Assembly (NCBI GenBank): GCA_947259295.1
Contig: CAMYMG010000091.1
Location: 1-48,836 of the forward strand
From: an uncultured Rhizobiaceae bacterium
Lineage (GTDB): Bacteria > Pseudomonadota > Alphaproteobacteria > Rhizobiales > Rhizobiaceae
Direction of reading: 5' to 3'
DNA length: 48,836 nt
The notes below the pieces were generated by a model. It did not search any database and was not told where the DNA came from. It saw nothing but the letters and a program-made list of their open reading frames with translations. The position numbers and the translations under genes are program-made. Below are positions 8,026 through 16,151 of the stretch, in pieces; the first letter of the stretch is position 1, and each line of letters starts with the position of its first letter.

Positions 8026-8498
8026 GCACTGGGGAAAAGAAGCCGAGCGTCGTGCCTTTGCCGCCGCTGATCTATGTTGCGGCCATCGCCATCAGCATCA
8101 TCCTGCATGCCCTCTACCCCCTGCCCTGGATCGGCGGCCTCCTGTCGGCCATCCTGTTCGCCTTCGGCTTCCTCGCGATAGCCGGGGTCGTCGCCCTGTT
8201 CGTGACTGCCATCCGAACGATGCACCAGGCAAAGACCACGTTGAACCCCAACGGCGTGCCCGATCATCTCGTCACGTCGGGACCCTTTGCGATAACCCGC
8301 AATCCGATGTACCTCGCCAATACGCTGCTGCTGATCGGGGTCGGGCTGATCTCCGGCATCGCCTGGTTCCTGATCCTCGCCGTCGTCGCCGCATTCGCGA
8401 CCTACAAGCTTGCCATAGAGCGCGAGGAAAAAATTCTGGCGGAAAAATTCGGGAAACGATATCGCGACTACAGCAGGAAAGTCAGGCGCTGGATCTGA
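8022..8498 (+). CDS. Isoprenylcysteine carboxyl methyltransferase-like membrane protein
   Basis: This 158-residue protein has four or five hydrophobic segments and the ICMT/PEMT-type SAM-binding pattern: GPFAITRNPMYLANTLLL near residues 87-104, then IEREEKILAEKFGKRYRDY near the C-terminus. Bacterial members methylate small or lipid substrates, mostly unknown. Translation is probably coupled to the preceding gene by the ATGA overlap at 8022-8025. A second, divergent member of the same family lies at 9717-10304. Specific function is not assignable. Confidence 0.83.
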   Translation: MSTGEKKPSVVPLPPLIYVAAIAISIILHALYPLPWIGGLLSAILFAFGFLAIAGVVALFVTAIRTMHQAKTTLNPNGVPDHLVTSGPFAITRNPMYLANTLLLIGVGLISGIAWFLILAVVAAFATYKLAIEREEKILAEKFGKRYRDYSRKVRRWI

Positions 8499-8532
8499 TG
8501 CGCAACCAGGGACGACCCCTCCGATCGAACAG

Positions 8533-9720
8533 ATGGTAAAAAGACGATGCGTCTTCTTCATAGGCGGCTATGACCCCAAGACGCCGGAGGCCTTCTTCGA
8601 TCGCCTCGCCCGCGAAATGCGCCGCTTCGAGGCGACATGGAACGCGACCGGTGCCATCGAAAAGCAGCCGGCCGAAACCGGCGAGGTGGGCTCTGCCGTC
8701 GTCACCGCCTCGCAGGACGAAAACTGGCACGTCACCACGGATTTCCATTTCCTGACACTTGATTCGGTCGTTGCCCGGGACTTCGCCAGGCCGCTGCCTG
8801 TCAGGCTGCTGAAATATCTCGTCGCCTTCCTCGACTACGTGCTCACCGGCACCGCTCTGCGCATGTTCCTGCAGAGCTGGCGTTTCGGCCTGTATTTTCT
8901 CTATCCGTTCGTCGTCACCCTGGCGTTCTTCCTGGTCGCGCTGGCAGCCATTTCGCTTGTGCTGCGCAGCGCGGCGATGGATCTGCGCGGTCTGGGACTG
9001 CTCCTTGCGCTCTTGGCGACGTTTCCTCTTCTCGCGACCCTCGGCAGGCGATGGTCGATCCCCCACCTCATGGATCTGTGGTCGTTCTCGCTCAACTACC
9101 TGCGCGGCAGACGGCCGGATGCCGACGCGCTGATGGAGCACTTCGCAGCGACCGTGGTCGAACGTGTCGCCGCAAAACCCTTCGACGAAATCTTGCTGAT
9201 AGGCCACAGCACCGGAGGCGGCCTGATCCTCGATGTCGCGGCGCGCAGCCTGCGCATCAATCCCGATCTGGCGCGCAGCAATGCAGAAGTGAGCATTCTG
9301 ACACTCGGTTCGACCGCTTTGAAGCTTGGCATGCATCCTGCGGCCCGTGATTATCGTCGCGGCGTTCAAAGCCTCGTCGACGAGCCGAACCTGAAATGGG
9401 TCGAGTACCAGTGTATGATCGACGTGATCAATTTCTACCGCTCCGACCCGGTCCGAGGCATGAAACTCAAAGCGCGGCCTAGTACCGAAGGGGGCGCGTT
9501 TCCGATCGTTCGGACCATACACATGAAGAGTTGCCTCGATGCCGCCACCTACAAGCGCATCCGACGCAACTTCTTTCGCATCCACTACCAGTTCATATTC
9601 GGCAATACGCAGCGCTATTTCTATGATTTCTTCATGATCTGTTTCGGCCCGCTTCCGCTTTCAAGGACGGCGCGAAGCACCAATCTCGAGGCGCTGCTGG
9701 CGCAGGAACCGGCCCGATGA
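8533..9720 (+). CDS. Membrane-associated alpha/beta-hydrolase-like protein, function unknown
   Basis: This 395-residue protein begins VKRRCVFFIGGYDPKTPE, like a beta strand leading to an oxyanion loop. It has two hydrophobic segments (about residues 118-145 and 150-170) and then the nucleophile elbow LLIGHSTGGGLI (S226 within GHSTGG), typical of lipases and esterases. The membrane insert between the first strand and the nucleophile is unusual. It lies 34 bp after the first ICMT-like gene and overlaps the second by four bases, so it is probably made with them. I do not recognise a named family; acid and histidine residues of a triad are not assigned. Confidence 0.7.
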   Translation: MVKRRCVFFIGGYDPKTPEAFFDRLAREMRRFEATWNATGAIEKQPAETGEVGSAVVTASQDENWHVTTDFHFLTLDSVVARDFARPLPVRLLKYLVAFLDYVLTGTALRMFLQSWRFGLYFLYPFVVTLAFFLVALAAISLVLRSAAMDLRGLGLLLALLATFPLLATLGRRWSIPHLMDLWSFSLNYLRGRRPDADALMEHFAATVVERVAAKPFDEILLIGHSTGGGLILDVAARSLRINPDLARSNAEVSILTLGSTALKLGMHPAARDYRRGVQSLVDEPNLKWVEYQCMIDVINFYRSDPVRGMKLKARPSTEGGAFPIVRTIHMKSCLDAATYKRIRRNFFRIHYQFIFGNTQRYFYDFFMICFGPLPLSRTARSTNLEALLAQEPAR

Positions 9721-10304
9721 CGCCTGCCATAGCCGCCATCATATGGGCCATCGGCCTTGTCGCCTGGGTTGCCATCCGGCTGCCATACCGGCGGCGTGCG
9801 CGCCGGCTGCGCGTCGTTCGGGCACGCCGTGACCTGACCGAACGGATCGTGCTACCACTGGCCGGCATCGGCCTCTCCGTCGTTCCGACTGTGTACCTGC
9901 TCACCGGATTCCCGGCTTTTGCCGACTACCGCTTTCAGCCGTGGATGGGCTGGGCCGGAGCCGTGGCACAACTGGCCTTTCTCGCGCTGTTTTATGCCAG
10001 TCACCGGCAGCTTGGCCGGAACTGGTCGGTGACGCTGGAGATCCGCGATGAGCACCGGCTGGTGACGGACGGGCTCTACCGCTATGTCCGCCATCCCATG
10101 TACTCCTCCTTCTGGCTCTGGGGATTGGCGCAACTTCTGTTGTTGCCGAATTGGCTGGCTGGACCAGCGGGCCTAGTGGGGGTCGCGGTCCTCTATTTCG
10201 CGCGCGTCGGCTCGGAGGAGACGATGATGCGCCAGACCTTCGGTGACGCCTACGACGCCTATGCCAGCAGGACCGGCAGGATCGTCCCGCGGATCTTTGG
10301 CTGA
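9717..10304 (+). CDS. Second isoprenylcysteine methyltransferase-like membrane protein
   Basis: This 195-residue polytopic protein has the family signature DGLYRYVRHPMYSSFWLWG (about residues 118-136) and the downstream acidic block GSEETMMRQTFGDAYDAY, matching the methyltransferase pattern seen in the gene at 8022-8498. A basic cluster (RLPYRRRARRLRVVRARR) after the first helix marks the cytosolic side. It overlaps the preceding hydrolase gene by ATGA at 9717-9720. Substrate unknown; its closeness to two hydrolase-like genes suggests work on a lipid or prenyl-type compound, which is inference. Confidence 0.82.
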   Translation: MTPAIAAIIWAIGLVAWVAIRLPYRRRARRLRVVRARRDLTERIVLPLAGIGLSVVPTVYLLTGFPAFADYRFQPWMGWAGAVAQLAFLALFYASHRQLGRNWSVTLEIRDEHRLVTDGLYRYVRHPMYSSFWLWGLAQLLLLPNWLAGPAGLVGVAVLYFARVGSEETMMRQTFGDAYDAYASRTGRIVPRIFG

Positions 10305-10428
10305 CGCCCCAGCGCGATGGCAGTTCCAGTTTCGGATTCGACTGTCGACTTCTGCCCGCAAGGCTGGACTTCACGGATCTTTTCGTGAATTTTGCCGGGC
10401 TCAGGCAAAAATCGTCGGGGCATCACGC

Positions 10429-11091
10429 ATGGGCAACCACCTCGTCCGCATGGGCATTTTTCTCAGCCTATGGTTTGGGCTCGCAGCGGGAGGGTACGCA
10501 GCCGCCCTCAACCCGCCGCGTTCGCTGCCCCCCTCGGAGACGACCAACACCCAGCCGGTCGCCGCGCGCGCCCGGGTCGACGTCTACATTCTACGCGGCG
10601 GTGGCTCGATCTTTTCGACCGGACTGACCAAGCTGGCCAACCAATTGAAGCAGAACGGCGTCGAGCCGACCACCCTCAGCCATGGCGCATGGAGGCGGGC
10701 CGAGCAGGAGATCCTTCAGAAACGTCAGAAATTCGGCCGCATGCCGATCGTGATCATCGGCCATTCGCTCGGCGCCAACAGTGCGATCCACCTTGCCGAG
10801 GCCCTCCAGAAGAAGGGCATCAATGTCGATTTCATCGCCAGCTACGCGGCGACTGTCTCGCTCGCCGTGCCATCGAATGTACGGAACGTGACCAACTATT
10901 ATTTCAAGAAAGGCTGGGGAGAATCGATGACCAAGGGCAGCGGCTTCAGCGGCCGGCTCGACAACCGGGACGTCTCGACCATCCATGGCATGAACCATTT
11001 CAACGTCGATGACGATCCGACCCTGCGGGACGAGGTTGTCGGCAAGGTGCTGCGCTATACCGGCCGCTCGACCGCCTCCAAGTCGAACTAG
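10429..11091 (+). CDS. Exported alpha/beta-hydrolase-like protein
   Basis: This 220-residue protein has a probable signal peptide (MGNHLVRMGIFLSLWFGLAA, then GGYAAAL) and a serine-hydrolase elbow VIIGHSLGANSAI with S113. A histidine in IHGMNHFNVDDD near the end could complete a triad. The fold resembles thioesterase/lipase-like proteins; no substrate can be named. The start at 10429 is chosen because it opens the signal peptide; 10450 is possible, and the upstream in-frame ATG at 10243 lies inside the previous gene. The 124-bp gap before it leaves room for a separate promoter, though I see no clear one. Confidence 0.72.
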   Translation: MGNHLVRMGIFLSLWFGLAAGGYAAALNPPRSLPPSETTNTQPVAARARVDVYILRGGGSIFSTGLTKLANQLKQNGVEPTTLSHGAWRRAEQEILQKRQKFGRMPIVIIGHSLGANSAIHLAEALQKKGINVDFIASYAATVSLAVPSNVRNVTNYYFKKGWGESMTKGSGFSGRLDNRDVSTIHGMNHFNVDDDPTLRDEVVGKVLRYTGRSTASKSN

Positions 11092-11124
11092 ATTTCAGGC
11101 CAGTCCGGATGCGGCGCAGCGACG

Positions 11125-11511
11125 CTAGGTATTGACGCCAAGTTCGGCCAGCCGCTCGACGCAGGATTCCTCGGCGTGGTCGAGCTCGGCGAGCGTCTCC
11201 TCGAGGTCGCGGCGCTTCTGGCGCAGATCCTCGCGCTTTTCCTCGATGCGCCGGATCATCAGCTTCAACTGACCCACCTCGCCCGGCGGCGCCTTGTACA
11301 TCTGGATGATTTCGCGAATCTCGTTAATCGAAAAACCGAGTCTCTTGCCGCGCAGGATCTGCCGCACGAGATGCCGGTCGGAGGGCCGGAACAGGCGCGT
11401 GCGGCCCCGGCGCACCGGCTCGATCAACCCTTCGTCTTCATAGAATCTCAGTGTCCGCGTCGATATGTCGAACTCGCGGGTCAACTCCGTGATCGAATAA
11501 TATTCCCGCAT
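11125..11511 (-). CDS. MerR-family regulator, LiuR-like
   Basis: This 128-residue protein has an N-terminal winged helix (YSITELTREFDISTRTLRFYEDEGLI), the MerR-type second wing (RRGRTRLFRPSDRHLVRQIL) and a long C-terminal dimerisation helix (about residues 75-120). It resembles LiuR-type regulators, which in proteobacteria control branched-chain amino-acid and acyl-CoA breakdown. No cysteine pattern for metals is present. The ATG at 11511 is preferred over an in-frame TTG at 11541 because it starts at the domain edge. A 16-bp palindrome 49 bases upstream suggests autoregulation. No catabolic genes adjoin it, so its targets would lie elsewhere. Confidence 0.82.
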   Translation of the reverse strand: MREYYSITELTREFDISTRTLRFYEDEGLIEPVRRGRTRLFRPSDRHLVRQILRGKRLGFSINEIREIIQMYKAPPGEVGQLKLMIRRIEEKREDLRQKRRDLEETLAELDHAEESCVERLAELGVNT

Positions 11512-11559
11512 CAAAAGGTCCGTCCCGGCCGATTTCCCCAAGGTGACATTGGCATCGCA

Positions 11560-11575
11560 TTGACGTTAAAGTCAA
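11560..11575. promoter_or_regulatory. Palindromic operator, probably for the LiuR-like regulator
   Basis: TTGACGTTAAAGTCAA is an inverted repeat with one mismatch in its eight-base arms. It resembles the TTxACGTTxACGTxAA-type sites I recall for LiuR-like MerR regulators. It lies just upstream of the regulator gene and includes a TTGACT box on the leftward strand, so a bound regulator would sit at the promoter. The assignment rests on motif shape and position. Confidence 0.6.
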
Positions 11576-11614
11576 TTGCTGACGGATTCCACAACGAAAT
11601 CCGAGCGATACGCG

Positions 11615-13033
11615 TCAAGAGATGCCCAACCACCAACTGGCCAGGCCGAGGAACGCGAAGAAGCCGACGACATCTGTTACCGTCGTCACGAATACCGACG
11701 AGGCTATCGCCGGATCGGCGCCGACCCGGTCGAGCACCAGCGGTATGAGAATGCCGGCGAGCGCGGCCGCCACCATGTTGATGATCATGGCGACCGCAAT
11801 GATCTGGCCAAGCGCCGGGTCGCCGAACCAAAGGCCGGCAATGATGCCGATGGTCACCGCGAAGAACACGCCGTTGAGAATGCCGACCGCCGCTTCGCGC
11901 CGGATGATGCGGCTGGCATTGTAGATATCGATGTCCTTGGTGGCGAGCGCGCGCACCGTAACGGTCATCGTCTGGGTTGCCGCATTGCCGCCCATCGAGG
12001 CGACGATCGGCATCAGGACGGCAAGCGCCACCATCTGCTGGATCGTTGCGTCGAAGAGACCGATTACCAGTGAAGCCAGTATGGCCGTGCCGAGATTGAC
12101 CATCAGCCAGGGCAGGCGCGCCCGCGACGTCGTCATGACGGTGTCGGACAATTCCTCGTCGCCGACGCCGCCCATGCGCATCAGATCTTCCTCGGCCTCC
12201 TGTTGGATCACATCGACCACGTCGTCGATGGTCAGCACCCCTACGAGCCGCTCGTTCTCGTCGACGACCGCGGCCGACAGGAGATCGTACTGCTCGAATT
12301 CGCGGGCCGCCTCTTCCTGGTCCATGGTGGCCGGGATGGCATGCCTGGTTTCATGCATGATTTCCTCGACCTTGACCGTGCGCTTGGTGCGCAGCACCTG
12401 GTCGAGGTCGATGGCGCCGAGCAGCTTGAAGGTCGGGTCGATGACGAAAATCTGGCTGAACCGCTCGGGCAGGTTCTTGTCCTCGCGCATGTAGTCGATT
12501 GTCTGGCCGACCGTCCAGAACGGCGGCACGGCAACGAACTCGGTCTGCATGCGCCGGCCGGCGCTCTCTTCCGGATAGGCCAGCGAGCGGCGCAGCCTGA
12601 TGCGTTCGGTAAACGGCAGCTGCGCCAGAATCTCATCCTGGTCCTCCTGGTCGAGGTCCTCCAGGATGTAGACCGCGTCATCGGAATCGAGTTCCTGGAC
12701 GGCCTGCGCAATCTGCTCGTTGGGGAGATTGTCGACGATGTCGAGGCGGATTGCCTCGTCGACCTCTGTCAGCGCCGAAAAATCGAAATCCTTGCCCAGC
12801 AGTTCGACCAGTGCGCGCCGCTGGTCAGGCAGCAGCGCCTCGAGCAGGTCGCCGAGTTCCGACTGGTGGAGATCGCCGACATCCTGCTTCAGGACCAGTG
12901 TGTCGCGGTCGGCGATCGCCGCACCGACATGCGCCAGGAAAGACGCAAGAATGACGCCGTCCTCACCGTAGATTCCGGTATCGACTGCCTCTGGAGCATC
13001 CTCTCCGGGCGTCGTTTCGTGCTGATCTTCCAA
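11615..13033 (-). CDS. mgtE: Magnesium transporter MgtE
   Basis: This 472-residue inner-membrane Mg2+ channel has the full MgtE layout. An acidic N-terminal superhelical domain (HQSELGDLLEALLPDQRR, QAVQELDSDDAVYILEDL) comes first, then a CBS pair (around LPERFSQIFVIDPTFKLLGA and LLSAAVVDENERLVGVLTIDDV). Five membrane helices fill the last third, with MPIVASMGGNAATQT as the pore region. The N and CBS domains sense cytosolic magnesium and gate the pore. Length is typical. The gene has no evident operon partner. Confidence 0.95.
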   Translation of the reverse strand: MEDQHETTPGEDAPEAVDTGIYGEDGVILASFLAHVGAAIADRDTLVLKQDVGDLHQSELGDLLEALLPDQRRALVELLGKDFDFSALTEVDEAIRLDIVDNLPNEQIAQAVQELDSDDAVYILEDLDQEDQDEILAQLPFTERIRLRRSLAYPEESAGRRMQTEFVAVPPFWTVGQTIDYMREDKNLPERFSQIFVIDPTFKLLGAIDLDQVLRTKRTVKVEEIMHETRHAIPATMDQEEAAREFEQYDLLSAAVVDENERLVGVLTIDDVVDVIQQEAEEDLMRMGGVGDEELSDTVMTTSRARLPWLMVNLGTAILASLVIGLFDATIQQMVALAVLMPIVASMGGNAATQTMTVTVRALATKDIDIYNASRIIRREAAVGILNGVFFAVTIGIIAGLWFGDPALGQIIAVAMIINMVAAALAGILIPLVLDRVGADPAIASSVFVTTVTDVVGFFAFLGLASWWLGIS

Positions 13034-13177
13034 CGGCGCCTCCCGCTTGCGGATTTCGGGAAAGATTCACCGTCACGTCTAACGCGCCAAAGGCTGGATC
13101 ACCAAACGAATTGCACCTCCGCCCGCGGCCACCGCGTCGCTACACCGCATCTAGGGGCAACGGCGTGTCAGCTTGTC

Positions 13178-13810
13178 CTAGCGGGCGAAGATGATCACCA
13201 CGCCGGAATCATCCAATTCGGCGGCCACCACCCCGGCAGGTGCCAATCCCTTGGACTTCAGCTCTTCCATGACGGCGCCGTTGCCTTCTATCGAGGCTCG
13301 AAGCTGCTCGACATCCTGCTGATGCGCCGCCAGCGAGGCATTGATCACCGCAGCGTCAATGCCGTCGAACAGGATCGAAACGTCACGCACCTCGATCGAT
13401 GTCTCGTCATCCCCGTTCAGCCGCTCAATCACCGGGCCGGGGTCCGCTATCGCATCGACGATCTGACCGACGCTATAGGCTTCCTGTTCTGCGGCGGCAT
13501 CCGTCCGGCTGCCGTCAGCGGGATTCTGGTCCTGCTGCTCCGGTAACGCGCTGGGCGGTATGACGGGCGTCTTGCCGACATCCGGCGCCTCCTCAACGAT
13601 ATCGGGATCACCGGCCGCCGGCGGCTTCAGCACGCCGTTGCAGTCGTCTAGCGTCTCGGTGAGCGAACCATCCTCCCCATCGCCTGGCGCCACGCGGCAT
13701 GGCGCGTCTGAACCCGACGTTTCTGGGCCGGTCGTCTGGGCCAGTGCCGAGGCTGTAAAGGCCATGGAGGTGAGGATGGCCGGAAACAATACGGTTCTAG
13801 ATAACGACAT
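13178..13810 (-). CDS. Exported hypothetical protein
   Basis: This 210-residue protein has a clear signal peptide (MSLSRTVLFPAILTSMAF, then TASALAQ with a likely cleavage after ALA). It is followed by a Pro/Asp/Glu-rich stretch with two cysteines (C38 and C57, possibly a disulphide) to about residue 110. A more ordered C-terminal half (IVDAIADPGPVIERL to the end) follows. I do not recognise a family. It is acidic and probably periplasmic. The nearest gene, mgtE, begins 144 bp away on the same strand, with nothing else to suggest a shared role. Confidence 0.7.
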   Translation of the reverse strand: MSLSRTVLFPAILTSMAFTASALAQTTGPETSGSDAPCRVAPGDGEDGSLTETLDDCNGVLKPPAAGDPDIVEEAPDVGKTPVIPPSALPEQQDQNPADGSRTDAAAEQEAYSVGQIVDAIADPGPVIERLNGDDETSIEVRDVSILFDGIDAAVINASLAAHQQDVEQLRASIEGNGAVMEELKSKGLAPAGVVAAELDDSGVVIIFAR

Positions 13811-14000
13811 CGCTTTTCCCTGTGTCTCGTCTTTTCCGATACGCTCACAGAATGGAACCGCAGGCGTACCCGTCTCTCATGACCAACAGGAATTGCGCTG
13901 GAATGTTCCAGTAAACTTCATAGCTTGACCTCCATAAGGCTCGAGGCACAATCTTCGGGCCGTCCAAAGAGCGACCGGAAGCGAACTCGACCGCAGACAA

Positions 14001-14035
14001 CGAAAAGGCACGAACGCAAGCGTCGTGCCTTTTCG
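14001..14035 (-). terminator. Rho-independent terminator-like hairpin
   Basis: A perfect 13-bp stem (CGAAAAGGCACGA at 14001-14013 with its complement at 14023-14035) closes a nine-base loop. On the leftward strand the stem's 3' arm ends CCTTTTCG, supplying a short U run. It lies 55 bp beyond the stop of the basic exported protein at 14090 and most likely ends that transcript. The A/T ends make it nearly symmetric, so it could act in both directions. Confidence 0.65.
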
Positions 14036-14089
14036 AACTTTGCCCCTCAGGCGAATCTTTCTTTGATCGGTTGGCTTCCCCGACCTGCC

Positions 14090-14767
14090 CTAACCTTTGC
14101 CAAAGCCTCTTCCACCTGATCTGCGCCCGCCGACGCCATCGGGCTTTCCTGCCGAACCGCCACGTTTGCCGTCATTAAATCCCGATTTGTCAGCACCTCG
14201 CTTACCTCGGCTCCGACTATCTTTCATGCTGCGGCTCAGGCCCCTCTCAGCACGCGGACCTTTGGCGCGCATGCCACCGGTGCCCTTACCGAAATTGCCT
14301 GCCCTTGCTTTATGATCTCTGCCAATGCTCTTCTTACCGGTATAGGAACGAGAGATGTCCCTACTACCACGCTTGCTGAAACCTATATTTTGTTTTCCAT
14401 CCCTTCTCTTGCCGTACTTCTTTTCGCCTCGTGTGCTGTGGCCAACTTTTTTTCCAAATTTTCCACGGGCAAAGTGTATACCGCTCTTGTTCTTCAGGCC
14501 ATGCCAGCTCTTATGGCCCTTCTTATCGTATTTGCCGAAGCCGCAGCGTCCGTCGTGCTTGTGAGGCTCGCGCTCCACAGAGTGCACAGCGTGATTCACG
14601 CGCTCGCGGTTGGGATCGCACAGGCTTGGTTCAACGCGAAGTGATAGAACCTGGCTGTAGTTGCGGCAGACATACTGCGTTTCCGCTTTGCTGGACGAGG
14701 TCGCCAGCAGCAGCCCGGAGGCGGCCACGACGGCGGCCAGGGCCATTGATTTCATAAGACTGAACAT
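14090..14767 (-). CDS. Exported, very basic Gly/Lys/Arg/Ser-rich protein
   Basis: This 225-residue protein begins with a signal peptide (MFSLMKSMALAAVVAASGLL, then LATSSSKAE). A short stretch with cysteines follows (YVCRNYSQVLSLRVEPSLCD, and later GRCGFGKYDKK). The remaining 140 residues are low-complexity and rich in G, K, R and S (for example GKRRDGKQNIGFSKRGSRDI), with no acidic domain. The ATG at 14767 follows a GGGGAAG ribosome-binding site; the frame continues upstream to 14821, but that part would not make a signal peptide. Codon use is more A/T-rich than in neighbours. It could bind a polyanion outside the cytoplasm; this is a guess from composition. Confidence 0.68.
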   Translation of the reverse strand: MFSLMKSMALAAVVAASGLLLATSSSKAETQYVCRNYSQVLSLRVEPSLCDPNRERVNHAVHSVEREPHKHDGRCGFGKYDKKGHKSWHGLKNKSGIHFARGKFGKKVGHSTRGEKKYGKRRDGKQNIGFSKRGSRDISRSYTGKKSIGRDHKARAGNFGKGTGGMRAKGPRAERGLSRSMKDSRSRGKRGADKSGFNDGKRGGSAGKPDGVGGRRSGGRGFGKG

Positions 14768-15129
14768 GCGCTTCCCCTTACCCAAAGTTAACGAGGCGTA
14801 AATTGGGTATCGGTTATGCACAGTTAATCAATTGTTTACTATTGACATGGTTAAGGTCGCGAATCGTCGGCTATTAAGTAAAAAGCTACTTAAATAAACT
14901 CGACCGGATACGCTTGATAAACCTGACGTCGAGGCAGCCGATAGAAAAATTACTAAATTTTTAACTAAGTCCTACCGAATCGGGTGCCGAGCGATTAACT
15001 TCGCGGCTCTGTGGAAAACTTGACAAGGTTGTGCCGAAACGGCGCGCCGCGGCAGCCGGATTTGGAGCCGGTGACCGCCCTGCAGTCGACTATCTTGGGC
15101 TGGTCGGGAATCGTTCTTGCGAAGATGAA
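14768..15129. other. AT-rich intergenic region without a gene
   Basis: This 362-bp gap between the basic exported protein and tRNA-Leu is clearly more AT-rich than the rest of the window, especially 14815-15000 (runs such as AAAAATTACTAAATTTTTAA). I found no open reading frame with a ribosome-binding site and no terminator hairpin. It presumably holds the promoter of the leftward gene starting at 14767, but I could not pick out one convincing -35/-10 pair. Confidence 0.5.
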
Positions 15130-15214
15130 TGGTGCGGTCGAGAAGACTCGAACTTCCACGGGTTGCCCCACAGCGACCTCAACGCTGCGCGTCTACCAAT
15201 TCCGCCACGACCGC
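15130..15214 (-). tRNA. tRNA-Leu (anticodon GAG)
   Basis: Read leftward from 15214, the RNA starts GCGGTCG and ends CGACCGC-A-CCA, giving a perfect seven-base acceptor stem, a discriminator A and an encoded CCA. The D arm is GGCGGAATTGGTAGACGC, the anticodon loop TTGAGGT reads GAG, a long variable arm follows (class II tRNA), and the T arm contains GTTCGAGTC. The 85-nt length is usual for leucine tRNAs. Confidence 0.97.
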
Positions 15215-15247
15215 ACATGGTAGAAGCCGGAACGAACCGGCTCGCGG

Positions 15248-15276
15248 CGTGTAGCAAATCGCTTCCTGCGAAACAA
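15248..15276 (-). promoter_or_regulatory. Candidate promoter for tRNA-Leu
   Basis: Leftward, TTGTTT (15271-15276) and TACACG (15248-15253) are separated by 17 bases. They lie about 34 bases upstream of the mature 5' end of the tRNA. Spacing and placement fit a sigma-70 promoter with a short 5' leader; both boxes are imperfect. Confidence 0.45.
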
Positions 15277-15408
15277 GTGAGGAGAAGGCATTATTCCACC
15301 CTGTCGACGAATGGTTTCGACAAACCTTTCCTGCAGTGCCCGGCGCGCCGAAACTTTACCTTTTGCCGGCCCGTCGCCATATGATGCGACAGCCACGGAG
15401 ACCATCCC

Positions 15409-16149
15409 ATGCAACGTAGCCAGATCGCCGCCGCTTTCCTGCCCTCGCCCGGTTCCGATGCCGTGGAATGGCGCATCGAACCCGGCCTGACGGACTATGC
15501 GACGGCACTCGCCGTCATGGAGGAACGCGCCGACGCCATCCGCGGCGGCAGCGCACCCGAGCTCGCCTGGCTTGTCGAGCATCCGCCGCTCTACACCGCC
15601 GGCACCGGCGCCAAGGCCCAGGATCTCGTGGAGCCGGACCGTTTCCCAGTTTTTGCCGCCGGTCGCGGTGGCGAGTACACCTATCACGGGCCCGGCCAGC
15701 GCGTGGTCTATGTCATGCTCGACCTGAAACGCCGGCGCGAGGACGTCCGTGCGTTCGTTGCCGCCCTCGAGGAATGGATCATTCGCACCTTGGCGGCATT
15801 CAACGTCACGGGCGAGCGGCGCGAGGATCGCGTCGGCGTCTGGGTCCAGCGCCCCGATCGGCCCGCTGCAGCCGACGGTTCCCCGGCAGAGGACAAGATC
15901 GCCGCCATCGGCATCCGGCTGAGGCGCTGGGTCAGCTTTCACGGCATCGCCATCAACGTCGAGCCGGACCTGTCCCATTTTTCCGGCATCGTGCCGTGCG
16001 GCGTCACCGACCGCGGCGTCACCAGTCTGGTCGATCTTGGCCTCCCGGTGACGATGCCCGATGTCGACCTCGCGTTGAAGTCGGCCTTCGAAGCCGTCTT
16101 CGGTCCCGCCGGAGAAGTCACGAAGCCCGCGTTGAGAAAGGTTGGCTGA
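15409..16149 (+). CDS. lipB: Octanoyltransferase LipB
   Basis: This 246-residue cytosolic enzyme moves octanoate from acyl-carrier protein to lipoyl domains, the first step of lipoate synthesis. The family motif is complete: [13 protein letters not shown] (residues 85-97), the catalytic lysine in [10 protein letters not shown] (K163) and the catalytic cysteine in GIVPCGVT (C197). The N-terminus has about 20 extra residues before the usual start, which is common in rhizobia. The stop is two bases before the ggt ATG, so the two genes may share a transcript despite unrelated roles. Confidence 0.95.
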   Translation: MQRSQIAAAFLPSPGSDAVEWRIEPGLTDYATALAVMEERADAIRGGSAPELAWLVEHPPLYTAGTGAKAQDLVEPDRFPVFAAGRGGEYTYHGPGQRVVYVMLDLKRRREDVRAFVAALEEWIIRTLAAFNVTGERREDRVGVWVQRPDRPAAADGSPAEDKIAAIGIRLRRWVSFHGIAINVEPDLSHFSGIVPCGVTDRGVTSLVDLGLPVTMPDVDLALKSAFEAVFGPAGEVTKPALRKVG

Positions 16150-16151
16150 CA

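Noticed and set aside
15468..16151. Upstream extension of the ggt frame into lipB
   Set aside because: The added residues are an out-of-frame shadow of lipB and would abolish the signal peptide that begins at 16152.
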